From an uncultured Ignavibacteriota bacterium (GTDB taxonomy: Bacteria > Bacteroidota > Ignavibacteria > UBA10030 > UBA8401), in the NCBI GenBank assembly GCA_903861125.1, contig CAIOTF010000012.1, positions 1-64,000 on the forward strand: 64,000 bases of DNA. Reading direction: 5' to 3'. Below, piece after piece: positions 36,234 through 45,596 of the stretch; the first letter of the stretch is position 1, and each line of letters starts with the position of its first letter. Position numbers and translations under genes: made by a program. The notes under the pieces were generated by a model. It had not been told where the DNA came from, ran no database searches, and worked only from the letters and a program-made list of their open reading frames with translations.

Positions 36234-37592
36234 CTATTCGACCAGGTGTTTGATGGCTTCCTGAATTGACTCCACACCGATAATCGTAATCTCTTTTGTC
36301 GATTTCATTTTCTTTGCGTTCGTCTTCGGCACAACAATCGTTTTGAATCCGAGCTTTGCTGCTTCCTGCACCCGTTTATCACAATGCGCGATCGTGCGGA
36401 TCTCACCGCCAAGACCGATCTCGCCGATGGCAACGGTCTGCGAATCAACCGGAATATCCCGAAGTGATGATACGATCGCCGTGGCTATTCCCAAATCGGC
36501 AGCCGGTTCATCAATGCGGATACCGCCGGCAATATTCACGAACACATCGTGTGTGCCGGTGTTGATGCCGACACGCTTATCAAGAACGGCCAATAACATC
36601 TGCAGCCTGCGAAGATCAAATCCCGTGGATGTACGCTGTGGCATTCCGTAATTGCTGGTGGTGACGAGCGCCTGCACTTCAATAAGAATCGGGCGGGTTC
36701 CTTCCAGACTTGCCACGATCGCCGCACCGCTGGAACCGTAACTCCGTTCGGAAAGAAATATTTCCGACGGATTTAGCACTTCGCGCAGACCAGTATCGTG
36801 CATCTCAAAGATGCCGATCTCATTCGTGGAACCGAAACGGTTCTTGATACCGCGCAGAATTCTGTATGCATAATGCTTCTCCCCTTCAAACTGCAGCACG
36901 GCATCAACCATATGTTCGATCACGCGCGGACCGGCGATCGCCCCTTCTTTTGTCACGTGACCAATAAGAATGATCGGAATATTTTTCGCCTTTGCAATGC
37001 GGGTCAGCATACCGGTCGATTCGCGCACCTGTCCGACGCTTCCCGGAGCACTTTCAAGATTCGGGTTGAACAAGGTTTGGATCGAATCGATAATCACCAG
37101 GTCGGGCATGGCGCGTTCGATCACATCGGTAATTGTTTCAAGATTCGTTTCGGCAAGAAGTTGAAAATTGTTCGTTGCTGTTCCCAGCCGTTCCGCGCGG
37201 AGTTTTACCTGTTTCGGCGATTCCTCGCCGGTGATGTACAGAACAACTTTTTCCTTCAAATGAAGAGCTACCTGCATCATCAGCGTCGATTTTCCGATTC
37301 CCGGATCTCCGCCGAGAAGGATCACGCTGCCGGTAACGATACCGCCGCCCAGCACACGGTCGAATTCCGCTAGACCCGTAACAAAACGGACATCGGAAAC
37401 ACTGTCGATCTCGTTAAGCGGCACAGCGTTCAATTTGGATGCTATTCCGCCGGTTTTGCGCACTAATTTCAGCGGTGTGGGTGCCTCTTCAACGAAAGTA
37501 TTCCATTCATTGCAATTCGGGCATTTTCCGGTCCACCGGGGGGACACATAACCGCACAATTGGCATACGTATTTTGATGATTGTTTTGACAT
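36234..37592 (-). CDS. radA: DNA repair protein RadA (Sms)
   Basis: Branch-migration helicase acting in recombinational repair. The start at 37592 gives 452 residues beginning MSKQSSKYVCQLCGY; the frame extends upstream to 37643 but that extension is not RadA-like. Features are a C4 zinc finger (CQLCGY, then CPNCNEW), Walker A GGDPGIGKST near residue 78, the RadA-specific IKNRFGSTNEIGIFEM and a C-terminal Lon-like domain (VNIAGGIRIDEPAADLGIA). It heads the radA-guaD-rdgB group. Confidence 0.96.
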   Translation of the reverse strand: MSKQSSKYVCQLCGYVSPRWTGKCPNCNEWNTFVEEAPTPLKLVRKTGGIASKLNAVPLNEIDSVSDVRFVTGLAEFDRVLGGGIVTGSVILLGGDPGIGKSTLMMQVALHLKEKVVLYITGEESPKQVKLRAERLGTATNNFQLLAETNLETITDVIERAMPDLVIIDSIQTLFNPNLESAPGSVGQVRESTGMLTRIAKAKNIPIILIGHVTKEGAIAGPRVIEHMVDAVLQFEGEKHYAYRILRGIKNRFGSTNEIGIFEMHDTGLREVLNPSEIFLSERSYGSSGAAIVASLEGTRPILIEVQALVTTSNYGMPQRTSTGFDLRRLQMLLAVLDKRVGINTGTHDVFVNIAGGIRIDEPAADLGIATAIVSSLRDIPVDSQTVAIGEIGLGGEIRTIAHCDKRVQEAAKLGFKTIVVPKTNAKKMKSTKEITIIGVESIQEAIKHLVE

Positions 37593-37625
37593 AACTGAAC
37601 AAATATAACCACAAAGCGAGAGAGG

Positions 37626-37672
37626 CACAAAGATAATTTTCAACTTTACGGAGACAAATTATTATCTTTGTG
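37626..37672. repeat. Perfect 12-bp inverted repeat between radA and the GT-C-like gene
   Basis: CACAAAGATAAT (37626-37637) and its exact complement (37661-37672) flank a 23-bp loop in the 83-bp gap between two divergent genes. The right arm ends 3 bp before the ATG at 37676. It could be an operator, a hairpin at the message start, or a remnant of a CCACAAAGNNNCACAAAG-type repeat, which the left flank resembles. Confidence 0.6.
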
Positions 37673-37675
37673 CAT

Positions 37676-39232
37676 ATGAATAACAGGATCCCATTCTACG
37701 TGTCGTCTCTTCTGCTGCTGCTGTTGACTGCGGCCGAATTTGCGGCTATTCTCAGAATGAATAACGGAATGTTCGTCTATACGCTGGACGACGCGTATAT
37801 CCATCTTTCACTCGCAGAGAATATTGCGCTGGGACATTATGGCATTAATCCGGGAGAATTTGCATCCGTTGCATCAAGTATTCTTTGGCCGTTTCTTTTA
37901 GCGCCATTCGCATTATTTTCTTTCGGTACATATATTCCGTTTGTTCTGAATATTATTTTTGAAATTGCAACTTTATATGTCCTTTGGAACATTTTCGATC
38001 GTGTCTTCACGAATATGAAACAAAAAGAATTATTCATCTCCGTTCTTCTTGTTCTGTTGATTCCGGCTGCCGGTATGGTGGGACTGATCTTTACCGGGAT
38101 GGAACATTCGCTTCAGGTACTCGCGGTCATCACCATCCTGTATTCCATCATCAAAGAACTTTATGGTGAATTCGATCCGTGGTTAACGGCAGCTTCAATT
38201 ATTATTGCTTCCATTGTACGGTATGAGGATCTTTCCGTTTCTCTTTTTGCAATTGCATTCCTGTTCGTTCGCGGAAGAAAAACTGCGGCCCTTGTTTCTC
38301 TGGGTTCTGTGATTATTCTTCTTTCGTCTTTTTCACTCTTCCTGTATCTCAACGAAGGATCGTTCCTTCCAACGTCGGTCGTAGCGAAGCTCGGTTCTTT
38401 TAGAAATCCCGTAGCGCCACTGTCGCAATTTGTTGCGGCAATACATACCTCCTTTGGAATGCTGTACGGCATGCTTGCTTTAATCCTTGTACTTATTGCC
38501 ATCATCAATCGTAAGGATTTTTCTGCTATCGCACTGTGCGCCGGAGGTGTGTTCATAACGCTGCTGCATCTGGCTTATGGTAAAGTGCAATACTTCGGAA
38601 ACTTATCCGTTGAATTCGGATATTTTTTTCGCTACGAAATGTATCTGTGGACCATTCTTTTGGTGATACTCATTATACTGGCAAAGAATATTTTCATACG
38701 TATGTACCTGTATTCACGGATCCTTTTCATTGTCCTGCTTATTGTGGCTGAAATCGTTTTGTGCGGACGGAATAATGCAATATTATCGTCGATTTCAAAC
38801 GGATCGAACAACATCTTCGAACAGCAATTACAAATGCATACTTTCGTAACGCATTTCTATCAAAAACCGGTAGCGGTGAATGATATTGGATATGTTTCGT
38901 ACAAGAACAGTAATTATGTGCTTGATCTCTGGGGGTTGACGTCAAAAAATATATTGCGCATGAGAAAGTCCAATCCGGGAAAAAATGAATGGATGGATTC
39001 TCTTGTGACCGAAAAGAATATCTCGCTTGTCATCATCTATGACGTATGGTTTACAAACCATCCGGCACACTGGAAGAAAGTTGCCGAACTGACACTAACA
39101 AAGCCGAACATTACTGCATCCGAGAATGTCGTTTCGTTCTATGCTGTAAACAATACGGAAGAGACTATACAAAAAATAAGGGCATTTCGGAATGAAATGC
39201 CCTTTAAGGAAATGCTGCATATTCTTCAATAA
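37676..39232 (+). CDS. GT-C-like polytopic membrane protein
   Basis: The 518-residue protein (a GTG two codons earlier is also in frame) has about ten to eleven membrane helices, then a soluble C-terminal part of about 130 residues. Near residue 36 the loop TLDDAYIHLSLAENI carries the acidic pair typical of GT-C transferases that use polyprenyl-phosphate sugars (ArnT/PMT and relatives). The soluble part contains KPVAVNDIGYVSY and LDLWGLTSKN, often seen in such bacterial proteins. Likely a lipid-linked sugar transferase acting outside the inner membrane; acceptor unknown. Its last codons contain the terminator of the opposite TRAP operon. Confidence 0.65.
   Translation: MNNRIPFYVSSLLLLLLTAAEFAAILRMNNGMFVYTLDDAYIHLSLAENIALGHYGINPGEFASVASSILWPFLLAPFALFSFGTYIPFVLNIIFEIATLYVLWNIFDRVFTNMKQKELFISVLLVLLIPAAGMVGLIFTGMEHSLQVLAVITILYSIIKELYGEFDPWLTAASIIIASIVRYEDLSVSLFAIAFLFVRGRKTAALVSLGSVIILLSSFSLFLYLNEGSFLPTSVVAKLGSFRNPVAPLSQFVAAIHTSFGMLYGMLALILVLIAIINRKDFSAIALCAGGVFITLLHLAYGKVQYFGNLSVEFGYFFRYEMYLWTILLVILIILAKNIFIRMYLYSRILFIVLLIVAEIVLCGRNNAILSSISNGSNNIFEQQLQMHTFVTHFYQKPVAVNDIGYVSYKNSNYVLDLWGLTSKNILRMRKSNPGKNEWMDSLVTEKNISLVIIYDVWFTNHPAHWKKVAELTLTKPNITASENVVSFYAVNNTEETIQKIRAFRNEMPFKEMLHILQ
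39170..39204 (-). terminator. Terminator of the TRAP operon inside the end of the convergent gene
   Basis: A perfect 10-bp stem (39178-39187 with 39195-39204). Read on the minus strand it is followed by CTTATTTTTTG, a good T run; on the plus strand there is none. It lies 38 bp beyond the dctM stop and within the last ten to twenty codons of the GT-C-like gene. Confidence 0.8.
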
Positions 39233-39241
39233 CTATGCCCG

Positions 39242-40504
39242 TTATTTCACCAGCCACAGACTCAATTCCGGCACATACGTAATCAAGATCAATGCGATAA
39301 AAAGGACGAAAATGAACGGTAGTGTGGCAACCGCAACCTGTCCGATGGACCGTTTGAACCGGAAACTAGCCATGAAAAGATTCAATCCGATCGGCGGCAT
39401 AAGATAAGCGATCTCAAGATTCGCAAGGAAAATGATGCCAAGATGAATTGGATCGATGCCGTATTGTTTTGCAACGGGAACGATGAGCGGAATAACAACA
39501 ATGGCGGAAAATATCTCCATCATCATTCCGATGATGAGCAGGAAGACGTTAAGGATCATCAGAAAGAATACTTTGCTGCTCACAACCTGGCTGATGTATT
39601 CAAATAATTTTTGCGGAACCTGCTGATCGATAAGATAACTTGTCAATCCCATTGCACAACCAAGGATCATAATAATCGCACCGACGAGAACCATGCTTTC
39701 CTTCATCACCCGCGGCACATCGGTGAAGAACTTCAAATCCTTGTAGATAAACACTTCAACGACAAACACATAGAACGCCGTTACCGCAGCCGCTTCGGTT
39801 GCAGTGAACAATCCGCCGTAGATTCCGAAGATGATAAAGAACGGAAGAGGGATCTCCCACGCAATTCCTTTAATGGCCGCCCACGCTTTTTTTGCTTCGA
39901 ATGGATGACGCGGAACATGCGCTTTGCTCCCCTGTTGAATGCTGTATAACGCAACCACCAACATCAGGATCACGCCGGGAACAATTCCTGCTTTGAACAA
40001 AGCGTCCACAGAAACTTCAGCAAATGTGCCATAGAGAATAATGGGAAGCGAAGGGGGAAATAACAAACCCAAACTGCCGGAGGTTGTGACAAGTCCCAGC
40101 GCAAATTTTTCAGAATATTTTTCTGATATAAGGATCGGAAAAACCAGTCCTCCCAGAGCAACAATTGTTACGCCGGACCCCCCCGTAAATGCCGTAAAGA
40201 CTGCACAGCTGATAAGAACGACAATCGCGAGACCCCCCGGCATCCATCCTATCAGCGCCTGTGCCAGCGCAACAATACGCAACGGGGCTTTACTTTCAGC
40301 GAGAAAATATCCGGAAACGGTAAAGAGTGGTATGGCAAGAAGCACCGGTTGACCGGCAAGACGGTACAGTTCGATGATGACGGCCGCCGTATCAATTCCC
40401 TCTTTAGAGAATCCGAACATCGATATCGCACCGATGATCGTGAAGAGCGGCGTGCCGATAAGAACAAGTAGAATAAGTCCGAGCGCAATAAGAAGGATAG
40501 ACAT
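39242..40504 (-). CDS. dctM: TRAP transporter large permease subunit
   Basis: Twelve-helix membrane subunit that moves substrate using a sodium gradient. The start at 40504 gives 420 residues beginning MSILLIALGLILL and shares one base with the dctQ stop; the longer frame from 40531 would overlap dctQ. DctM marks include AIPLFTVSGYFLAES, GSLGLLFPPSLPIILYG (part) and the C-terminal GLNLFMASFRFKRS. Part of a four-gene operon tatT-dctP-dctQ-dctM. Confidence 0.95.
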   Translation of the reverse strand: MSILLIALGLILLVLIGTPLFTIIGAISMFGFSKEGIDTAAVIIELYRLAGQPVLLAIPLFTVSGYFLAESKAPLRIVALAQALIGWMPGGLAIVVLISCAVFTAFTGGSGVTIVALGGLVFPILISEKYSEKFALGLVTTSGSLGLLFPPSLPIILYGTFAEVSVDALFKAGIVPGVILMLVVALYSIQQGSKAHVPRHPFEAKKAWAAIKGIAWEIPLPFFIIFGIYGGLFTATEAAAVTAFYVFVVEVFIYKDLKFFTDVPRVMKESMVLVGAIIMILGCAMGLTSYLIDQQVPQKLFEYISQVVSSKVFFLMILNVFLLIIGMMMEIFSAIVVIPLIVPVAKQYGIDPIHLGIIFLANLEIAYLMPPIGLNLFMASFRFKRSIGQVAVATLPFIFVLFIALILITYVPELSLWLVK

Positions 40505-41016
40505 CAGTGTTTTGCCTCCTCGGTATTCCAATTTCCTTTTATCATTTCAACGCTCCAGTTCAGTGCACGCACTAAGAACCGGAAGGAGAGCATCGCATAA
40601 CCGACGGGAATGATAATAATAAAATACCAGCTGGAAAGGTCCAGAATGAGTTTTGATCCGGATTCGATCTCGAGCTGAACAAACGAGATTGCTGCCTGCA
40701 TCAGCAGATAACAGATGGCCGCGGCAAAGAGACTTGTGATGACGAAGAAAATTTTCCGCGGCCGTTCCGGCACAAGTTTGCTCACAAACTCGATACGCAG
40801 GTGACGTCCTTCTCCTGTTGCGATCACCGCGCCGAAATACCCGACCCATAAAACAAGATGACGCAGAAAAATATCACCCCACTCAATGCTCGATTCAAAG
40901 AAATTTCTGAGAATAACTTGTCCGAACGCCATAACGATCATAATGCCGAGAAGCGATACCAGCATCCATCCGGAGATACGTTCAAGCCATTTGTCTATAA
41001 GAAGAATTGGTTTCAT
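40504..41016 (-). CDS. dctQ: TRAP transporter small permease subunit
   Basis: The 170-residue subunit has four helices (about 15-35, 47-65, 88-110, 130-150), with the conserved ESSIEWGDIFLRHLVLWVG (in part EWGDIFLRHLVLWVG), and RLRIEF-like GRHLRIEFVSKLVP. It forms the membrane complex with DctM. It is separated from dctP by 30 bp and overlaps dctM by one base. Confidence 0.93.
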   Translation of the reverse strand: MKPILLIDKWLERISGWMLVSLLGIMIVMAFGQVILRNFFESSIEWGDIFLRHLVLWVGYFGAVIATGEGRHLRIEFVSKLVPERPRKIFFVITSLFAAAICYLLMQAAISFVQLEIESGSKLILDLSSWYFIIIIPVGYAMLSFRFLVRALNWSVEMIKGNWNTEEAKH

Positions 41017-41046
41017 TATTTATTTTCGCAGTGACCGATACAATGA

Positions 41047-42042
41047 TTATTTATTTTTCGCCCGGAAATCAGCAAGTGCTTTTTCCACGCGGTTCAGCAG
41101 ATCTTCCGAATACAGTTTTCCGGCAAGGGAACGGCGTGCTTTGCGTCCGATTTCATCGTACGATTTCAATTCGTTTGCATCCGGTTTGTTGAATGTCATC
41201 TTGTTCTTTTTCAATGTCTCAAGCGATTTAATATTGTCTTTACGGCTTTGTTCGGTAAGCTTGCGCATGAAAGCTTTTCCGTGTTTTAACAGAATCTGCT
41301 GCAGATCGGCAGGTATTTTATCGAAATCACGCTTCGAAATTACCACGGCACCTGACGCATTTGTGAGAGGATAGTCCATTAAATTACTTGTAGCAGAGTT
41401 CCATTGAAGCGAAACGATCGCCAGCGGCGACGCATAAGCGCCGGTGATCAACCCCGTCTGCAGCGACGTGACTACGTCGGTAATAGAAAGCTGTATCGGA
41501 TTAATGCCGATCGTTTTGAATGTTGCATCGGCAACAGGATCGCCTTCCCACTCCCACATTTTAATGCTATGCAGATCACCGATCTTCATCACCGGTGTTT
41601 TGGAAATAATATACACCGAACCGACCTCCGCCCAGCCGAGAAGAACAAATCCGCCGTTTTGAAATTCGCTGTTGAATTCCCCGTCGAACTGTGTTACGAT
41701 GTGATCCACTTCGGCGGAATTTTTAAAAAGGAATGGTGCATCGAGTACGCGTGCGGACTTCGCGATCTCGCCGATTCCGAATCCGGTGATCCCGGCGCTG
41801 TTGAACTGTCCAAGACGAATCTTGCGCATCACATCCTTTTCGTCACCGGCTACGCCTCCGGCATAGATACGAAATCCGAGTTTTCCGCCGCTTTCTTTCC
41901 GTACGGCCGCATCATATTCCTTCATGATATTGATCCACGTGCTCCCTTCGGGGGCAAGCGTTGCAAATTTAATGACATATTCCTGGGAATATGAAACGGT
42001 AATTATTACTAATAAAGCAATACACAACAATGTTTTTTTCAT
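41047..42042 (-). CDS. dctP: TRAP transporter substrate-binding protein
   Basis: Periplasmic receptor of the DctP type. The 331 residues have a signal peptide (ending near VSYS, residue 19) and typical motifs: KFATLAPEGSTWINIMKEYD, GFRIYAGGVAGDEKDVMRKI (in part), IKMWEWEGDPVADATFKTIG and GAYASPLAIVSLQW. Most DctP proteins bind carboxylates through an arginine, but the substrate here may be different because the operon carries a TatT lipoprotein. Not a TAXI-type receptor. Confidence 0.93.
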   Translation of the reverse strand: MKKTLLCIALLVIITVSYSQEYVIKFATLAPEGSTWINIMKEYDAAVRKESGGKLGFRIYAGGVAGDEKDVMRKIRLGQFNSAGITGFGIGEIAKSARVLDAPFLFKNSAEVDHIVTQFDGEFNSEFQNGGFVLLGWAEVGSVYIISKTPVMKIGDLHSIKMWEWEGDPVADATFKTIGINPIQLSITDVVTSLQTGLITGAYASPLAIVSLQWNSATSNLMDYPLTNASGAVVISKRDFDKIPADLQQILLKHGKAFMRKLTEQSRKDNIKSLETLKKNKMTFNKPDANELKSYDEIGRKARRSLAGKLYSEDLLNRVEKALADFRAKNK

Positions 42043-42081
42043 GGTATTTCTCTGTTCCGTTTTTGTCGCGGTGATAAAAAA

Positions 42082-42957
42082 TTAGAAGAATAGTTCATCG
42101 ATGCGTTCGGCGAGTTTTTTTGCCTTTCGTTTTGCTATGGCGTTCACCAGGCGTTGTTCCGGCAGATCATCAAGAGGGGTTTCTTCAATGGTTGTGAGCA
42201 GTTTCTCAAACAATGCCCTGTCCTGCATCTGCACGCAATAGCTTTTGGCCATATACAGATGCGGCAGAACAAATTTATTCTTCCCGATCTCAAAACATTT
42301 TTCAAAATGATACCGCGCGCTGTCCGGTTTCCCTCCCAGATTCTTCGGCGTCGTGGCCAGGATTGCCGCAAAATAAAGATGGGCGCTTCCGTAGAAATAT
42401 GTTTCGTCGTTCTTCAGCACAAACTCCATCATCGCATTCACTTTCGGAAGATCGCCAAGTACCGAAGGATCGGAGATGCTGATATTGATCAGATTTCCCC
42501 ACGCATTCGCCGTCCAGAAGATCATCGGCACATCATCCTTGCCGAACTGATCAAGGCTTTTTCTAAAAGCAGCCTGATCCTGATCGAATGCTTGTGCAAA
42601 TTGCTTGTTTTTCTTTAAGGAAGTCAATCCGTAATTGCGTGCGCGGGTATACAGTACTTTCGCCCGTTCCACATCAACATCTTCAACAAATCCTAACGTA
42701 TAGCCTGTATATCCCTCCGTAAGAAGAAATGCAAGATGATCGTCGTCTTTGCCTTTGGCACGATACAATGCTTCCAGCAGCGTCAGATTTCCGGGAATGG
42801 CTTTTTCTGCAAAGTCGAGGTCACTTTCTTCAAATATGGCTCCAAGGCCGTAATCAACAATGTTTGTGGTTGCATTTACCGCAACAGTATTGACAACTCC
42901 GCAGGACCAATGCAGGAGTGCAGAAAAAAGGAGGAGAATAAATGTGAGTTGTTTCAT
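42082..42957 (-). CDS. TatT-family TRAP-associated lipoprotein
   Basis: The 291-residue protein has a signal peptide with lipobox (LLHWSCG, cysteine near 19), so it is lipid-anchored. The body is helical and TPR-like and matches the TRAP T-component family known from Treponema pallidum Tp0956 (TatT): LLEALYRAKGKDDDHLAFLL, GYTGYTLGFVED, FWTANAWGNLINIS and YFAAILATTPKNLGGKPD. In Treponema, TatT forms a trimer that binds the DctP-like TatP and may pass hydrophobic ligand to it. It is the first gene of the TRAP operon. Confidence 0.88.
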   Translation of the reverse strand: MKQLTFILLLFSALLHWSCGVVNTVAVNATTNIVDYGLGAIFEESDLDFAEKAIPGNLTLLEALYRAKGKDDDHLAFLLTEGYTGYTLGFVEDVDVERAKVLYTRARNYGLTSLKKNKQFAQAFDQDQAAFRKSLDQFGKDDVPMIFWTANAWGNLINISISDPSVLGDLPKVNAMMEFVLKNDETYFYGSAHLYFAAILATTPKNLGGKPDSARYHFEKCFEIGKNKFVLPHLYMAKSYCVQMQDRALFEKLLTTIEETPLDDLPEQRLVNAIAKRKAKKLAERIDELFF

Positions 42958-43198
42958 AGTATTTGAAAATAAAAAAATGTTGCTCTATATCCAAGGTGGA
43001 ATATGGACCGCCGGATGAAAAATAATTTAATTTTTACTCTTTTTTACTGCCTGGAATACTTGCTTCCTTCTTTCTAATCGGGTACTTTTATCCACGTTCT
43101 ACGGTTCCGCAAACCCTTCTGTTCGACCGATGGCAAGCGGAAACCTCTGTGTAAAGGAACCTCCTATTGAAGAAGCACTGCATAAACAGAAAGATTCT
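42958..43198. other. Divergent intergenic region, TRAP operon / two-component system
   Basis: A 241-bp region between the divergent tatT and response-regulator genes, so it should hold both promoters. It is AT-rich around 43020-43060, but no clear -35/-10 pair or repeat stands out on either strand. Confidence 0.4.
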
Positions 43199-43891
43199 AT
43201 GAAAGAACATAAAACCAAGATCCTTATCATTGAAGATGAAAAAAAGATCTCCGCATTGATCCGTAAAGGGCTGGAAGAAGAAAAATATTCCGTTGATGAC
43301 GCCTTCGACGGCGAAAAAGGAGAACATCTCGCCTTAAAACAGATCTATGATGTTATTATTCTGGATATTATGCTTCCCAAAAAGGACGGTATCCAGGTGC
43401 TGGACTCGCTGCGCAAAGCAAACATCGAAACGCCCGTTCTGATGCTGACAGCAAAGGGAACGGTTGAAGACCGCGTGAAAGGACTTGATACGGGTGCCGA
43501 TGACTATCTGGTAAAACCATTTGCCATTACTGAACTTCTGGCACGTATCCGTTCCCTTTTGCGCAGGAAAAAAGGGGCAGAGAAATCGGCAACAACACTA
43601 ACCATTGCCGATCTGACGCTGGATCTTGTTTCGCGAAAAGTGATCCGCGGAGGAAAACTAATCGATCTGACATCGAAGGAGTTCTCGTTGCTGGAATATT
43701 TCATCCGCAATAAGAATAAGACACTGAACCGCAGCACCATCACCGAGCATATCTGGAACTACAACTTCGATACAGGCACAAACATCATTGATGTGTACAT
43801 CAACCATCTTCGGACAAAAATTGACGGTGGATTCTCCTCCAAATTACTGCACACGATCCGCGGTGTAGGGTATGTTTTGAAAGACCGGTAA
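43199..43891 (+). CDS. OmpR-family response regulator
   Basis: The start at 43199 (MKEHKTKILIIEDE) gives 230 residues; the frame extends to 43130, but those residues are not family-like. The receiver domain has the acidic pair in IIEDE, phospho-acceptor Asp56 in ILDIMLPKKDG, and Lys in YLVKPF. The C-terminal winged helix includes LTSKEFSLLEYFIRNKNKTL and VYINHLRTKID, then IRGVGYVL. It precedes its kinase by 7 bp. No target is seen; the divergent TRAP operon is a possible one. Confidence 0.94.
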   Translation: MKEHKTKILIIEDEKKISALIRKGLEEEKYSVDDAFDGEKGEHLALKQIYDVIILDIMLPKKDGIQVLDSLRKANIETPVLMLTAKGTVEDRVKGLDTGADDYLVKPFAITELLARIRSLLRRKKGAEKSATTLTIADLTLDLVSRKVIRGGKLIDLTSKEFSLLEYFIRNKNKTLNRSTITEHIWNYNFDTGTNIIDVYINHLRTKIDGGFSSKLLHTIRGVGYVLKDR

Positions 43892-43898
43892 AAAGATC

Positions 43899-45410
43899 AT
43901 GAAGAACCTGCGGCGTTCAATTCGATTCAAACTTACTCTCTACTATTCGCTGATTGTCGGCGGCACACTGTTGGGATTTGCGCTGGCGTCCTATTATTAT
44001 ACCGAGCAGAACCTGCTTGCCAGTCTGGACCGGTCATTGTATAACGAGGTGGTGTGGTTAAAGAACTTTATCGAGCCGCGCGCAAGCAAAGTAAAACTAA
44101 AAAAACAGCGGATCATTCCGAAACAGCAGGCGGCAAACGAAAAAAAATCTCCGACAAAATTAATCAGAAAATCCGACGAAATTGAGATCGTCAATATCGA
44201 TTCAACCGATATCGAATTCGACGCGATCTGGAATCAGATCTATGAACACACTCTTCTGACACCGAAAAAACAGATTATTCAGATCAAAGACCGGAATGGA
44301 GACATACTATATAAGTCCGGATTGGGGAAAGAGGATATCGCGTTCGACGATGTTCCGCAGGACATCACCAAACTCGTCACTATTTGGAACACCAAAGGGC
44401 AGCCCCTGCGTCTTGCAGTCAGCCAGGACCGGACAATGAAGGTGTATGTTGCCTATCCCATTTCCGAGATCAACGAGGTGTTGAGCAATCTTTTTTTTAT
44501 TTTCATATTTCTGATACCGGTCGCCGTGGTCATTTCTGTCGGTGGCGGCTGGTTTCTTGCAACCCGGTCGTTTAAACCGGTGGATGATATTGCGCGAACC
44601 GCTCGTGCAATCACTGCGCACAATCTCGATCAGCGCATCCTCTCTTCGGGCGTAGATGATGAAATGGGGCGGCTTATAGCAACATTCAACGAGATGATCA
44701 GCCGTCTGCAGCTCTCCTTCACTCAGATCCAGCAATTTTCGAGCGATGCATCGCATGAACTGCGTACGCCGCTGACGATCATGCGCGGAGAACTGGAACT
44801 TGCATTGCGATCCAAAAAACATTCCTCGGAAGAATACCGGAAGGTACTTTCCAGCGCACTGGAAGAAACAATGCACATGACGGTCATTACCGAAAATCTT
44901 CTGACGATGGCCAAAGCGGACCGTGGTTTAACCAATTTCGCAACGGACGATGTTTGGCTCAGGTCGATCGTTCAGGAATTGTTTGAAGACTGTGAAATTC
45001 TTGCTGAACGAAAACATATTTCCGTAACGCTTGGAACGCTGGACGATGCGTTGATTGTCGGCGATCCTATCCGTTTACGCCAATTACTTCTGAATCTTAT
45101 CGATAATGCGGTAAAATATACTCCTGAAAAAGGAAGCATCGAGATATCACTTTTCCGCGAACAACGGCAGGCAAAGATCCGGATCAAAGATTCAGGCATC
45201 GGCATTCCGGCGAACGATCTTTCCAAAATTTTTGACCGGTTTTACCGTGTAGATAAGGCGCGTTCCAGGGAACTGGGAGGAAGCGGACTTGGCCTCTCCA
45301 TTTCGAAATGGATCGCCGATATACACGGCGGAACCATTACGGTGGAAAGTGAAGTGAACACCGGAAGCATCTTTACGGTGATATTGCCTCTTAAATACCA
45401 AACATCCTAA
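43899..45410 (+). CDS. Membrane sensor histidine kinase
   Basis: The 503 residues have two helices (about 10-30 and 195-220) flanking a 165-residue periplasmic sensor with a basic/acidic stretch, then HAMP, HisKA with phospho-acceptor His286 in SSDASHELRTPLTIM, and the ATPase domain with NLIDNAVKYTPE, DSGIGIP and GGSGLGLSI. Cognate of the response regulator just upstream. The signal is unknown; the sensor does not match a common named domain. Confidence 0.94.
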   Translation: MKNLRRSIRFKLTLYYSLIVGGTLLGFALASYYYTEQNLLASLDRSLYNEVVWLKNFIEPRASKVKLKKQRIIPKQQAANEKKSPTKLIRKSDEIEIVNIDSTDIEFDAIWNQIYEHTLLTPKKQIIQIKDRNGDILYKSGLGKEDIAFDDVPQDITKLVTIWNTKGQPLRLAVSQDRTMKVYVAYPISEINEVLSNLFFIFIFLIPVAVVISVGGGWFLATRSFKPVDDIARTARAITAHNLDQRILSSGVDDEMGRLIATFNEMISRLQLSFTQIQQFSSDASHELRTPLTIMRGELELALRSKKHSSEEYRKVLSSALEETMHMTVITENLLTMAKADRGLTNFATDDVWLRSIVQELFEDCEILAERKHISVTLGTLDDALIVGDPIRLRQLLLNLIDNAVKYTPEKGSIEISLFREQRQAKIRIKDSGIGIPANDLSKIFDRFYRVDKARSRELGGSGLGLSISKWIADIHGGTITVESEVNTGSIFTVILPLKYQTS

Positions 45411-45441
45411 AGCTTGTTTCAAAAACCGTACTAATTGAAAA

Positions 45442-45473
45442 TTGTCACACTGAGCGGAGACGAAGTGTGACAA
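45442..45473. repeat. Palindromic interspersed repeat (GTCACACTGAG...GTGTGAC type)
   Basis: TTGTCACAC (45442-45450) and GTGTGACAA (45465-45473) form a perfect 9-bp stem around CTGAGCGGAGACGAA-like loop sequence. It sits 31 bp after the kinase gene. This is a well-known type of short palindrome scattered in Bacteroidota-related genomes (general knowledge). It may double as a weak transcription end, though no T run follows. Confidence 0.75.
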
Positions 45474-45596
45474 CAAATTGGTTTTTAAATTTACACTTCC
45501 AGTGCGTTTCAATATAAATTGCTTCTTGCTATGTGATTGACTATTTTTTCCCGGATTCAATTCATATCGCTGCATTCATTATTACAGGAGAAACGA

